A stretch of DNA of 64,000 nucleotides from Exiguobacterium sibiricum 7-3 (GTDB lineage Bacteria > Bacillota > Bacilli > Exiguobacteriales > Exiguobacteriaceae): the NCBI RefSeq assembly GCF_000620865.1, contig NZ_KK211190.1:261971-325970 (forward strand). Reading direction: 5' to 3'. A model generated the notes under the pieces. It saw only the letters and a program-made list of their open reading frames with translations. It made no database searches and was not told where the DNA came from. The position numbers were made by a program, and so were the translations under genes. Position 1 is the first letter of the stretch. Each line of letters opens with the position of its first letter. Shown here in pieces: positions 1-7,420 of the stretch.

Positions 1-1
1 T

Positions 2-78
<77 letters not shown>

Positions 79-104
79 ATTTTAAACTTAACTTCAACTT
101 TACT

Positions 105-135
105 ACGAAACGTTCAGCGTTTCGTATTTTTTTTT
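105..135 (+). terminator. Rho-independent terminator after tRNA-fMet
   Basis: An 8-bp perfect stem (ACGAAACG / CGTTTCGT) with a 5-nt loop is followed by A and nine T residues. Confidence 0.9.
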
Positions 136-185
136 GCCTTTTTTGTTCGGTACAATGGAGTAAGAGAAAAGGAGGAGGGACATCG

Positions 186-632
186 ATGATGGAACTTGAA
201 ATGATGAGTCTCGAACAAACGACGACGCTTGCCGTTGAACTGGGCCAACGTGCCTTTAAAGGAATGGTCGTAACACTTGATGGTGACCTGGGCGCAGGAA
301 AAACGACGTTTACACAGGGGTTTGCGAAAGGACTTGGGGTGACACGTAACGTCAACAGTCCGACGTTTACGATCATGAAAGTTTATACTGGACGATTGCC
401 ACTCTATCATATGGATGTCTATCGTCTCGAGGGCGGGGATGATATCGGTCTTGAAGAATATTTAAATGGAGACGGTGTCGCGGTCGTCGAATGGTCGGAA
501 TTGATTGCCGACGTCCTTCCGCCAGAACGTCTTGCGATTACGATCGAACGGACAGGTGATGAGTCACGCCGTTTTCGTTTAGAACCAATCGGTGAGCAGT
601 ACATCCAACTATGTAAGGGGTTGAATCCATGA
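186..632 (+). CDS. tsaE: tRNA threonylcarbamoyladenosine biosynthesis ATPase TsaE
   Basis: TsaE is the P-loop ATPase that works with TsaB and TsaD to transfer threonylcarbamoyl to A37 of ANN-decoding tRNAs (t6A). The 148-residue product has the family's length. It carries a Walker A motif GDLGAGKTT at about residues 33-41 and the downstream NSPTF segment (about 56-60). A strong GGAGGAGG lies 6-9 nt upstream of the first ATG; a second ATG follows at once, so the start could be 186 or 189. Its stop overlaps the tsaB start by 4 bp, which indicates translational coupling. It heads a tsaE-tsaB-rimI-tsaD operon, as in B. subtilis (ydiB-ydiE). Confidence 0.96.
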   Translation: MMELEMMSLEQTTTLAVELGQRAFKGMVVTLDGDLGAGKTTFTQGFAKGLGVTRNVNSPTFTIMKVYTGRLPLYHMDVYRLEGGDDIGLEEYLNGDGVAVVEWSELIADVLPPERLAITIERTGDESRRFRLEPIGEQYIQLCKGLNP

Positions 633-1282
633 AAATCGTAGCGATTGATACATCGACGAAACAACTGTCTGTTGCGTTATCGGACGGACAACAGATTTTG
701 GCAGAAGCCTCTTATGTGACGTCTTTGAACCATGCGACAAAACTGATGCCTTTACTCGAACGCATGATGCAGGAAGTCAACTGGTCGCCGCGAGATTTAA
801 CACGTATCGTCATCGCTGACGGACCCGGTTCTTATACAGGTCTTCGGATCGGAGCAACGACAGCTAAGACATTGGCGTATACGTTGGGTATCGATTTAGT
901 GCCGGTCTCGACGCTTGAATTGATGGCAGCTTCAGCAGGGTTAACCGGACGAATCGTTGCGATTCAGGATGCGCGCCGTGGAACCGGATTCGTCGGCTTC
1001 TATGAAGATGGTCAATTGGTGGGCGAAGAACAGCATACGGTCGTTGCTGAGTTCGTCAAGACGCTGCCAGCGGATACGAAAATGACAGGTGATACAGACA
1101 AGTTCACAACGGAACTTCAATTATTCTCAATCGTGAATCCGGCATTCCGTGCACCACGGGCTGGTGTCCTTGCCTTGCTTGGAGCTGCACGTGAACCGGT
1201 CGAGACTCATGCATTCGAACCGCGTTACTTACGTCTCGCGGAAGCAGAAGCCAAGTGGATTGAGGCACAACGTCATGACTAA
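629..1282 (+). CDS. tsaB: tRNA threonylcarbamoyladenosine biosynthesis protein TsaB
   Basis: TsaB is the ASKHA-fold, non-catalytic partner that dimerises with TsaD in t6A synthesis. The protein opens with the typical strand and loop IVAIDTSTKQLSVALSDG and has the conserved DGPGSYTGLRIG segment (about residues 65-76). At 217 residues it is close to the usual 220-240. The ATG sits in an ATGA overlap with the tsaE stop, and the end overlaps rimI by 8 bp, so the operon is tightly packed. Confidence 0.95.
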   Translation: MKIVAIDTSTKQLSVALSDGQQILAEASYVTSLNHATKLMPLLERMMQEVNWSPRDLTRIVIADGPGSYTGLRIGATTAKTLAYTLGIDLVPVSTLELMAASAGLTGRIVAIQDARRGTGFVGFYEDGQLVGEEQHTVVAEFVKTLPADTKMTGDTDKFTTELQLFSIVNPAFRAPRAGVLALLGAAREPVETHAFEPRYLRLAEAEAKWIEAQRHD

Positions 1283-1730
1283 CGTCTCTATTCGAAAAAT
1301 GACGGTCACGGATGCGCCGGGTGTGCATGCCGTGGAACTCGAATCCTTTGCGACACCGTGGACGCTGGAATCATTCATTGCGGAGATGACACAAAATCCG
1401 AATGCGTATTACCTGGTTGCAGAGACGGATGAAATCATCGGATTCGCGGGGCTGTGGCACATTGCCGATGAAGGGCATATCACGAACGTCGCTGTTAAAA
1501 AAAAGGCACGTGGTCTTGGAATCGGTGAGGCATTGCTGGTTGCGTTAATTGAACAAGCAAGACAATTGGGATTACGGGCGATGACGCTTGAAGTGCGTGT
1601 ATCAAATACACCGGCACGGACCCTGTATGAAAAACTGGGATTTTTATATGCCGGAACGAGAAAACGGTATTATCAAGATAATAATGAAGATGCAGCCATC
1701 TATTGGCTGGAACTGGAAGGAGACGAGTGA
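1275..1730 (+). CDS. rimI: Ribosomal protein S18-alanine N-acetyltransferase RimI
   Basis: A GNAT acetyltransferase of 151 residues. RimI acetylates the N-terminal Ala of ribosomal protein S18 in E. coli, and the family is commonly encoded between tsaB and tsaD. The acetyl-CoA loop appears as [10 protein letters not shown], and the C-terminal [17 protein letters not shown] is typical of RimI. The reading frame is open further upstream (to 1149), but ATG 1275 is preferred because it fits both the family's N-terminus and the operon overlap. Its stop TGA overlaps the tsaD ATG by one base (TGATG). Confidence 0.94.
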   Translation: MTNVSIRKMTVTDAPGVHAVELESFATPWTLESFIAEMTQNPNAYYLVAETDEIIGFAGLWHIADEGHITNVAVKKKARGLGIGEALLVALIEQARQLGLRAMTLEVRVSNTPARTLYEKLGFLYAGTRKRYYQDNNEDAAIYWLELEGDE

Positions 1731-2737
1731 TGACACAGCCGTTGATATTAGCCATTGAATCAAGTTGTGACGAGACAGCTGCGGCTGTCGTCCGCGGAGG
1801 GACAGACGTCTTGTCGAATGTCGTATCTTCCCAAATTGAAAGTCATAAACGTTTTGGAGGAGTTGTCCCGGAGGTGGCATCCCGTCATCATGTTGAACGC
1901 ATCACGTATGTCATCGATGATGCATTGACGGAAGCTGGTGTCACGATGGATGACATCGATGCGATTGCCGTTACGGAAGGTCCGGGGCTTGTCGGAGCGT
2001 TACTCGTTGGCGTCAGTGCAGCAAAAGCGTTGGCGTTCGCGCATAGTAAGCCGCTCCTCGGTGTCCATCATATCGCAGGTCACATCTATGCCAACCGTCT
2101 GCAACAAGAGCTCCACTTTCCACTCGTCTGCTTGATTGCGTCCGGTGGACATACGGAATTGATTTACATGCCGGAAGATGGTGTGTATGAGGTCATCGGT
2201 GAAACCCGTGATGATGCAGCGGGAGAGGCCTATGATAAAGTAGCACGGACCTTGAAACTGCCTTATCCGGGTGGTCCCCGAATTGATCAACTGGCGCAAA
2301 CCGGTCAGGATACTTTCCATTTCCCGCGGATTTGGCTTGAAAAAGAGTCGTATGACTTCAGCTTCAGTGGACTCAAATCGTCTGTCATCAATGCGGTTCA
2401 TAATGCTGAACAACGCGGAGAGGTGATTATTCCTGAAGACTTGGCTGCCAGTTTTCAGGCCAGCGTCGTCGAAGTGCTCGTTACGAAAGCCATCCGTGCC
2501 GTCAAAGAAAAGGGTGGCAAACAGTTGCTTGTCGCGGGTGGTGTTGCGGCAAACCGCGGACTGCGAACAGGATTGACAGAAGCCTGCGAACGCGAAGGCA
2601 TCGAGCTGGTCATTCCACCGATGCACTTATGCGGCGACAATGCCGCAATGATTGGAGCGGCAGCGATTCACCCTTACCGGGCAGGCCGCCAATCGACACT
2701 TGCCATGAATGCCGAACCTGGGCTAGATTTAAAGTAA
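1730..2737 (+). CDS. tsaD: tRNA N6-adenosine threonylcarbamoyltransferase TsaD
   Basis: The catalytic subunit of t6A synthesis, which transfers threonylcarbamoyl from TC-AMP to A37 of tRNA. The protein starts with [16 protein letters not shown] and has the family's metal-ligand motif [10 protein letters not shown] at about residue 110. It also has SGGHTEL, the YDKVAR segment, and a C-terminal [10 protein letters not shown]. The start at ATG 1730 has GGAAGGAG 5 nt upstream and overlaps the rimI stop; the frame is open to 1703 but that would overlap rimI more. Length is 335 residues, normal for the family. It is the last clear member of the operon. Confidence 0.97.
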   Translation: MTQPLILAIESSCDETAAAVVRGGTDVLSNVVSSQIESHKRFGGVVPEVASRHHVERITYVIDDALTEAGVTMDDIDAIAVTEGPGLVGALLVGVSAAKALAFAHSKPLLGVHHIAGHIYANRLQQELHFPLVCLIASGGHTELIYMPEDGVYEVIGETRDDAAGEAYDKVARTLKLPYPGGPRIDQLAQTGQDTFHFPRIWLEKESYDFSFSGLKSSVINAVHNAEQRGEVIIPEDLAASFQASVVEVLVTKAIRAVKEKGGKQLLVAGGVAANRGLRTGLTEACEREGIELVIPPMHLCGDNAAMIGAAAIHPYRAGRQSTLAMNAEPGLDLK

Positions 2738-2767
2738 GGAATTCGAGAGACATGGGGGAAAAATGGA

Positions 2768-3337
2768 ATGAAAAAAGTCATCATCGTGTTATTAGGTGTA
2801 CTTGTCATTGTCGCAATCGGCTTACAGATTCGTGAAATCGTCAATGCCTATCAAATCGCCTACAAAGAAGAGCTCGTACCGGATAAAAAAGCCGTCGAGA
2901 CAAATACGAAGCAAAAGCCGTTGTATGAAATCGGTCGCGCGGAAGGTGAGCAGACACGGATTGAAAAACTGTACGCCTTTGATCAAACTGTCGATGGCGA
3001 GCTGAAGAATGTTGTGGTCGTCGACCGGAAGTATGGTTTGACGAATAAAGCGAGTGATGACTTCTTCACGATTGCACCGGGAAAACCGGCAACCGAACAA
3101 GAAAAAAAATCATTCCAACCGATGATCGATCGTCTGGATGGAGAGCAGGTCCAAGCAGAGGTCATTTCAAAACACCAAGTCGTTGCCAGTGAAAACAACA
3201 AAAAGCGGACGTTGACGCTTTACAAAGTGTTTTATAAAGACACCGACCAAAAAGAATACTTGTTCTTTATCGAAAAAGACGGCGGCTTGAAGCTGGATCT
3301 CTTTAAAAAAGGTTTCTCACGTCTTGCGAACTATTAA
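2768..3337 (+). CDS. Membrane-anchored protein of unknown function
   Basis: This 189-residue protein has one N-terminal hydrophobic helix (about residues 3-21) followed by a charged, Lys/Glu-rich domain. It is probably anchored in the membrane with the domain outside. No lipobox or catalytic motif is visible and I do not recognise a family. It starts 30 bp after tsaD with GGGGG 9 nt upstream of the ATG, and no terminator separates them, so it may be the last gene of the tsa operon. A strong terminator follows. Confidence 0.75.
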   Translation: MKKVIIVLLGVLVIVAIGLQIREIVNAYQIAYKEELVPDKKAVETNTKQKPLYEIGRAEGEQTRIEKLYAFDQTVDGELKNVVVVDRKYGLTNKASDDFFTIAPGKPATEQEKKSFQPMIDRLDGEQVQAEVISKHQVVASENNKKRTLTLYKVFYKDTDQKEYLFFIEKDGGLKLDLFKKGFSRLANY

Positions 3338-3340
3338 AAT

Positions 3341-3378
3341 AAGCGATGTTCCCCACAAATCTTGGGAGAGCATCGCTT
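3341..3378. terminator. Bidirectional terminator
   Basis: The stem AAGCGATG / CATCGCTT has extra GG/CC pairs inside and lies between two convergent genes. It is followed by short T-rich stretches on each side. Confidence 0.6.
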
Positions 3379-3381
3379 GTT

Positions 3382-4047
3382 TCATTTCCATTCAAGTAGA
3401 CCGGTCAAGTCATCGTAAATGCTGTCCGGATCAAGATTCAGCTCTTCGACCGGCAGACCGGATCGATTGATCCAGGCTGTCCGGAAACCAAAACTTTTAG
3501 CACCGGTGATATCCCAGCCGTTCGACGACATGAACAGGATTTCTTCCCGCTTGAGACCCAGTGTATTGAGGGCATGCATGTATGATGCCGGGGTCGGTTT
3601 GTATTGTTTGATATCATCGACACTGATGATGTGATCAAACCGCTCCGCTAGACCGGACTGTTCAATCAACGGGTCCAGCATGTCGTGTGAGCCGTTTGAG
3701 AATACAGCCAGTTGTTTATGACTCATCTGTTGTAAGACGGAATCGACTTCTGGGTAATGATTGAGCTTCAAATAGACTTCCATCAGGGCGGCAATATTTT
3801 CTTCCGTGACGTGGAGCTTCAGTTGCAGTAAGGCGTAACGGAGCGCATCACGCGTCACTTGGCTGAACGGAACGTATTGACCGTTCAACTGGCGTAAAAA
3901 TGAGTATTCGAGTTGCTTTTGGCGCCAGGCTTGGCTGATCGCTTCTCCATGTTCCGGATACAATGCTTCTGCTTTCACTTTGACGGAATGGACATCGAAT
4001 AAGGTCCCGTACACATCAAAGACTAATGCTTTAATTGGTTGCGTCAT
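3382..4047 (-). CDS. HAD-family hydrolase, type II haloacid dehalogenase-like
   Basis: A 221-residue HAD enzyme. The nucleophile motif is DVYGTLFD (Asp at about residue 11). Motif II is FSNGSHDML, the Lys lies in YKPTPASY, and the C-terminal MSSNGWDITGAKSFGF followed by WINRSG is characteristic of L-2-haloacid dehalogenases. Such enzymes hydrolyse the C-halogen bond of 2-haloacids, but many relatives are phosphatases, so the substrate is unknown. An in-frame GTG at 4056 overlaps the AAAGGTGA ribosome binding site, so ATG 4047 is the likely start. It is convergent with the previous gene and divergent from the next. Confidence 0.85.
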   Translation of the reverse strand: MTQPIKALVFDVYGTLFDVHSVKVKAEALYPEHGEAISQAWRQKQLEYSFLRQLNGQYVPFSQVTRDALRYALLQLKLHVTEENIAALMEVYLKLNHYPEVDSVLQQMSHKQLAVFSNGSHDMLDPLIEQSGLAERFDHIISVDDIKQYKPTPASYMHALNTLGLKREEILFMSSNGWDITGAKSFGFRTAWINRSGLPVEELNLDPDSIYDDLTGLLEWK

Positions 4048-4079
4048 GCTGATCACCTTTCTGAGTTACATGTTATCTG

Positions 4080-4166
4080 TATCTAGTTCCCGAAAACTGA
4101 TGTCGCTGAAACACGTATTAGAGGAGAGAGCGGAGGCGTGACGCGAGCCGGATTCGGGAACTGATA
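4080..4166. repeat. Imperfect inverted repeat in divergent intergenic region
   Basis: The arms TATC-t-AGTTCCCGAA and TTCGGGAACT-GATA pair over 14 bp with one bulged base and enclose about 58 nt. The interior contains GGCGTGACGCGAGCC (4135-4149), which resembles a core in the two larger repeats at 24750 and 43356. It could be a structured leader or a short repeat copy. Its function is unknown. Confidence 0.55.
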
Positions 4167-4206
4167 GATAAGACCAGGCTCTACCGGAAAGGAAATGAGA
4201 CATTTT

Positions 4207-4860
4207 ATGACACGCCAACAAAAAATCATTCGAATTCTTCTGCTTGTCCTGATCATCAGCGGACTGATCTGGTTCAGCCGTTCCTATCTCAACCTCCGTC
4301 CAAGCGACATCAAGGACTGGATCTTATCATTCGGGATGTGGGCGCCGATTCTGTATATCTTACTCTATACGATTCGTCCGTTGATTTTCTTCCCGGCATC
4401 GGTCCTGTCGATCACCGGTGGTTTGGCGTTTGGTGCCTGGCTCGGGACACTTTACACCGTCATCGGAGCGACACTTGGCGCTGTCGTTGCTTTTTTAGTT
4501 GCTCAAAAGCTTGGGAACCGGCTAATCAAGAAAAAGGAACAAGTAGGAAAACTCAATCAGATTCAGCAGCAACTCGAAAAAAATGGATTTATCTATGTCC
4601 TGATTTTCCGGCTGTTGCCGATTTTTAACTTCGATTTGATCAGCTATGCCGCCGGGCTGTCGAAAGTCCGCTTGTTATCCTTTTTCCTCGCAACGTTGCT
4701 TGGAATCATTCCCGGTACGTTTGCTTATAACTTTTTAGGCAGCAGTATCGTCTCAAAAGATCCACAACTCATCATCGGTGCCATCCTCGTCTTTCTCGTA
4801 TTGACGATTGTCCCGTGGTACATTCAAAAACGCTGGAAAGCAAAAAAAGACCTTGGCTGA
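4207..4860 (+). CDS. TVP38/TMEM64 (DedA-like, SNARE-associated domain) membrane protein
   Basis: A 217-residue polytopic membrane protein of the VTT/SNARE-associated superfamily. Several hydrophobic helices are visible. The family-typical segments are RPLIFFPASVLSITGG followed by AFGAWLGTLY, and FRLLPIFNFDLISYAAG in the second half. DedA-superfamily members have been linked to lipid scrambling or flipping and membrane homeostasis, but the substrate of this one is not evident. An earlier ATG at 4195 lies directly against the GGAAAGGA ribosome binding site, so ATG 4207 is preferred. It is monocistronic with a strong terminator. Confidence 0.85.
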   Translation: MTRQQKIIRILLLVLIISGLIWFSRSYLNLRPSDIKDWILSFGMWAPILYILLYTIRPLIFFPASVLSITGGLAFGAWLGTLYTVIGATLGAVVAFLVAQKLGNRLIKKKEQVGKLNQIQQQLEKNGFIYVLIFRLLPIFNFDLISYAAGLSKVRLLSFFLATLLGIIPGTFAYNFLGSSIVSKDPQLIIGAILVFLVLTIVPWYIQKRWKAKKDLG

Positions 4861-4877
4861 CGACAGCCGAGGTCTTT
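4846..4877. terminator. Bidirectional terminator
   Basis: A 14-bp stem, AAAGACCTTGGCTG / CAGCCGAGGTCTTT (one G-T pair), with a tetraloop overlaps the end of the upstream gene. It has A- and T-rich flanks between convergent genes. Confidence 0.8.
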
Positions 4878-4880
4878 CGT

Positions 4881-5336
4881 TTAAGCATGTAATCGTTGTG
4901 CCCGTTCGAAAAATTCTTCAGCGAACGTGTGACAGGCGGCTTGTTTCTCCGGTGTATCCGGGTCAAACTCAATCTTCAGACCAGGAGCGATGACGGTCGC
5001 ACCGGCTGATTGTAACGTCTGTTCGAGCAAATCGACAGCGGCGCAGTATTTCGGATAATCACGATCCCCCGAACCAAAGGCGGCAGCTGCCAAACCTTTC
5101 AAGTCACTATCAGCAAGATCCACAACAAAATCTTCCGCTTCATACGGTAAATCGCCGTCTCCCCATGTGTACGAGCCGAGTAGCACGGCATCATACTGAG
5201 AGAAGTCAGATGGATATAACTGATCAAGCTCTTGTATATGAACCGTACAGCCCTTACGTTCGAGTTCCGCCCGCAAAAGGTGCACGATATCTTCTGTATT
5301 GCCGGACATGCTGACAAAACCAATCATGATGTTCAT
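4881..5336 (-). CDS. Short-chain flavodoxin
   Basis: A 151-residue FMN-binding electron carrier. The phosphate-binding loop is SMSGNTED at about residues 9-16. The isoalloxazine-side segments GSYTWGDGDLPYE and FGSGDRDYPKYCAAVD are classical for flavodoxins. The length fits YkuN/YkuP-type short flavodoxins, which replace ferredoxin under iron limitation. An in-frame ATG at 5345 abuts the GGAGAAAGG, so ATG 5336 is chosen. A Fur-box-like sequence sits about 45 bp upstream, which supports iron-responsive control. A likely reductase partner is encoded at 22149. Confidence 0.93.
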   Translation of the reverse strand: MNIMIGFVSMSGNTEDIVHLLRAELERKGCTVHIQELDQLYPSDFSQYDAVLLGSYTWGDGDLPYEAEDFVVDLADSDLKGLAAAAFGSGDRDYPKYCAAVDLLEQTLQSAGATVIAPGLKIEFDPDTPEKQAACHTFAEEFFERAQRLHA

Positions 5337-5379
5337 CTGAATCATCCTTTCTCCAAATCATGAACACCTTTAGTTTAAA

Positions 5380-5394
5380 TGATAATCGTTCTCA
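5380..5394. promoter_or_regulatory. Fur box upstream of flavodoxin
   Basis: TGATAATCGTTCTCA matches the 7-1-7 Fur consensus TGATAAT-N-ATTATCA with a perfect left half and 5 of 7 positions in the right half. It lies directly upstream of the flavodoxin gene. It implies repression by Fur with iron. Confidence 0.75.
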
Positions 5395-5408
5395 ATACAA
5401 ACGAAAAT

Positions 5409-5439
5409 AAAAAGCCTCTCCGGAGTGGAGAGACTTTTT
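5409..5439. terminator. Terminator for HxlR gene
   Basis: The stem AAAAAG-CCTCTCC / GGAGAG-A-CTTTTT has a 5-nt loop. Read on the minus strand it ends in a T-run just after the HxlR stop. Confidence 0.75.
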
Positions 5440-5442
5440 ATG

Positions 5443-5763
5443 TCAGTCTTGGAGCTCGGCCCATTCTTCGATTGAACGAATGACAGGTTCAAGCTGACGA
5501 CCTTTGTCAGTCAAACTGTATTGAATTTTAATCGGACGTTCCGGAATGACGGTCCGGATGACAATACCTTCCGCCTCAAGTTCCTTCATGCGCTCCGTTA
5601 ACATACGACCAGATAACTCCGGAATCGCATCTTGAATTTCGTTGAAACGACAGGTCTTCGTCATAAGATGACGTAAAATCAAGCCCGTCCACTTCTTGCC
5701 CAAAATTTCAAAGGCATGTTCGACTTTCGGACAAAGGGCAGTCGGAATCAATGTCTCTTCCAT
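5443..5763 (-). CDS. HxlR-family winged-helix regulator (YodB/CatR-like)
   Basis: A 106-residue DNA-binding regulator. It has the HxlR signature WTGLILRHL followed by RFNEIQDAIPELSGRMLTERMKELE and the wing IVIRTVIPERPIKIQYSLT. A single Cys near the N-terminus (ALCPKVEHAF, about residue 11) is at the place where the thiol-sensing B. subtilis members YodB, CatR and HypR carry their redox Cys. It may therefore sense quinones or other electrophiles; this is inference. GTG 5769 is possible, but ATG 5763 fits the AAAGG spacing better. It is divergent from a DoxX gene with two palindromes between, the expected operators. Confidence 0.88.
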   Translation of the reverse strand: MEETLIPTALCPKVEHAFEILGKKWTGLILRHLMTKTCRFNEIQDAIPELSGRMLTERMKELEAEGIVIRTVIPERPIKIQYSLTDKGRQLEPVIRSIEEWAELQD

Positions 5764-5823
5764 CAGCACTCATCCTTTCTATAGTCTTAGTATACCCACT
5801 CTGATGCAAAATTACGAATTATT

Positions 5824-5873
5824 TTACTTAAAGTAATAAAATAAACAAAAACAAATCTATTTACTTTTAGTAA
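5824..5873. promoter_or_regulatory. Tandem palindromic operators for HxlR regulator
   Basis: Two palindromes share the half-site TTACT: TTACTTAAAGTAA (5824-5836) and TTACTTTTAGTAA (5861-5873). They are 37 bp apart, start to start, in the AT-rich divergent region between the HxlR and DoxX genes. Position and symmetry suggest binding by the HxlR dimer and co-regulation of both directions. Confidence 0.6.
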
Positions 5874-5946
5874 GTGTTAGTTTATAGTCGTATTTAGGTT
5901 ACGAAAAGTAATTAAAAAACATTAAGTAAAAGGAGTTTTGATCAAG

Positions 5947-6345
5947 ATGATGGATTTAGGATTATTTCTTATTCGATTGGTGATTGGATTAACATTTGCA
6001 GCACATGGGACACAAAAATTGTTTGGCTGGTTCGGTGGACACGGGATTGCAGGAACAGGCGGCTGGTTCGAGTCGATCGGGATGAAACCGGGTAAAACAC
6101 TTGCGCTTGCAGCAGGACTGGCAGAACTGATTGGTGGTTTACTATTTGCCGGTGGATTGTTCTTATGGTTCGCGGCAGCACTGATTATCGGGTCGATGCT
6201 TGTTGCGATCATCAAGGTGCACGGACAAAATGGTTACTGGGTGACACAGAACGGGTACGAATACAACATGGCACTGATCGTCATCGCCCTTGGCGTCGCC
6301 TTGATTGGTGCCGGAGACTATTCACTCGCAGCCATGCTCGGGTGA
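5947..6345 (+). CDS. DoxX-family membrane protein (CatD-like)
   Basis: A 132-residue, four-helix DoxX protein. It begins LGLFLIRLVIGLTFAAHGTQKLFGWFGG, then GTGGWFESIGMKPG, helices over AGLAELIGGLLFAGG and AALIIGSMLVAI, and a last helix near the C-terminus. In B. subtilis the DoxX protein CatD is controlled by the HxlR-type regulator CatR in the response to catechol and quinones. The identical pairing here suggests a similar role. A TTG at 5938 is too close to AAGGAG, so ATG 5947 is taken. It is followed after 21 bp by a flavin reductase-like gene, probably in one transcript. Confidence 0.85.
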   Translation: MMDLGLFLIRLVIGLTFAAHGTQKLFGWFGGHGIAGTGGWFESIGMKPGKTLALAAGLAELIGGLLFAGGLFLWFAAALIIGSMLVAIIKVHGQNGYWVTQNGYEYNMALIVIALGVALIGAGDYSLAAMLG

Positions 6346-6366
6346 TCAGAGAAAGCGGGTAAAAAG

Positions 6367-6960
6367 ATGAAGTTTGATGCACAGTCACTCAGTCCAAAAG
6401 AAAATTATAAATTGTTGATCGGGAGTATCATCCCGAGACCGATTGCCTTTGTCACGACGAAAGGAGCGGACGGAACGGTCAATGCCGCCCCGTTTTCGTT
6501 CTTCACCGTCGCTTCGAGCCATCCGCCGCAACTGTTGATTGCCGTTCAAAAGACGGATCAGGGCGAAAAAGACACCGCTAAAAACATCTTATTGAATCAA
6601 GAATATGTCATCCATATCGTCAGTGAAGAGATCGTCGAAGCGGTCAACGAAACGGCAGCCCCGCTCGCTTACGGTGAAAGTGAACTGGAGCGGACGAATC
6701 TGACACTGATCGACAGTGATTTGATTGACGTCCCGGCAGTTGCGGAAGCGAAGGTTCGCTTTGAACTGAAGCTGACACAACACGTTGAGCTGGAGGCAGC
6801 TGATTTATTGATCGGCGAAGTCATTCGATACCATGTCGCAGATGAACTCGAGGAGTCGTTCCGGATTGATGCGGACGGTTTAAAAGCAATTGCCCGTCTC
6901 GCCGGAAATGATTATGCCAAGATTGGTGAAATCTTCACGATTGCCCGCCCTACGAAATAA
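6367..6960 (+). CDS. Flavin reductase-like FMN-binding protein
   Basis: A 197-residue split-barrel flavoprotein of the flavin reductase/flavoredoxin family. The N-terminal GSIIPRPIAFVTTKGADG followed by NAAPFSFF is the FMN-binding signature, with SSHPPQLLIAV after it. These proteins use FMN to reduce flavins or other electron acceptors; the substrate is unknown here. It lies directly downstream of the DoxX gene and shares its regulator context, which fits quinone or electrophile detoxification. A strong terminator follows. Confidence 0.88.
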   Translation: MKFDAQSLSPKENYKLLIGSIIPRPIAFVTTKGADGTVNAAPFSFFTVASSHPPQLLIAVQKTDQGEKDTAKNILLNQEYVIHIVSEEIVEAVNETAAPLAYGESELERTNLTLIDSDLIDVPAVAEAKVRFELKLTQHVELEAADLLIGEVIRYHVADELEESFRIDADGLKAIARLAGNDYAKIGEIFTIARPTK

Positions 6961-6973
6961 GACAACGCCATAC

Positions 6974-7022
6974 AAATAGACGAGGAAAGCAGATTCGATA
7001 TCCGCTTTCCTCGTCTATTTTT
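6974..7022. terminator. Bidirectional terminator
   Basis: A 17-bp stem (AAATAGACGAGGAAAGC / GCTTTCCTCGTCTATTT) lies between convergent genes and is followed by T-rich sequence. Confidence 0.85.
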
Positions 7023-7027
7023 GTTGC

Positions 7028-7420
7028 TTACTCCATGTTATGGCGTTTACTGTACTGGAAACCGTCCAGCAGATAAAACAGGACGGCAAGCGCCCAGATT
7101 CCGACACAACTGATCAAAAAGGCGACCAGTGGTGAGACAGCGCCGTAATACATGATGATCATCGGATCATTCAGTTCGACGAACGACTGAATCGTCAACA
7201 ACGTGCAGATCAGACCGGACAATAAACTGATGAACAGTCCGCTCCACGTTTGGATGACAAGACCAATCATACAGGAAATTAAGATGAACAATGGATAAAC
7301 GGCATTAAACGCATCCGGACGAATGAAAGCCGAGACATAGTCCGCATACATCGGGACGAAGTAGAGGACGCCGGACAATAATCCTTGGATCAGATTGATC
7401 AGATAACTTTTCGAGCGCAT
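7028..7420 (-). CDS. Integral membrane protein of unknown function
   Basis: A 130-residue protein with about four hydrophobic helices and short loops; the C-terminus is hydrophilic. No family is recognised. The ATG overlaps the stop of the upstream ABC-F gene in a TGATG arrangement, with GTGGGAG a little upstream, so it is translationally coupled to that gene. A GTG at 7438 would extend the frame inside the ABC-F gene and is less likely. Confidence 0.7.
   Translation of the reverse strand: MRSKSYLINLIQGLLSGVLYFVPMYADYVSAFIRPDAFNAVYPLFILISCMIGLVIQTWSGLFISLLSGLICTLLTIQSFVELNDPMIIMYYGAVSPLVAFLISCVGIWALAVLFYLLDGFQYSKRHNME

Noticed and set aside
2000-2626. 208-residue minus-strand frame inside tsaD
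   Set aside because: It is antisense to a certain gene, has no ribosome binding site and gives no recognisable protein.
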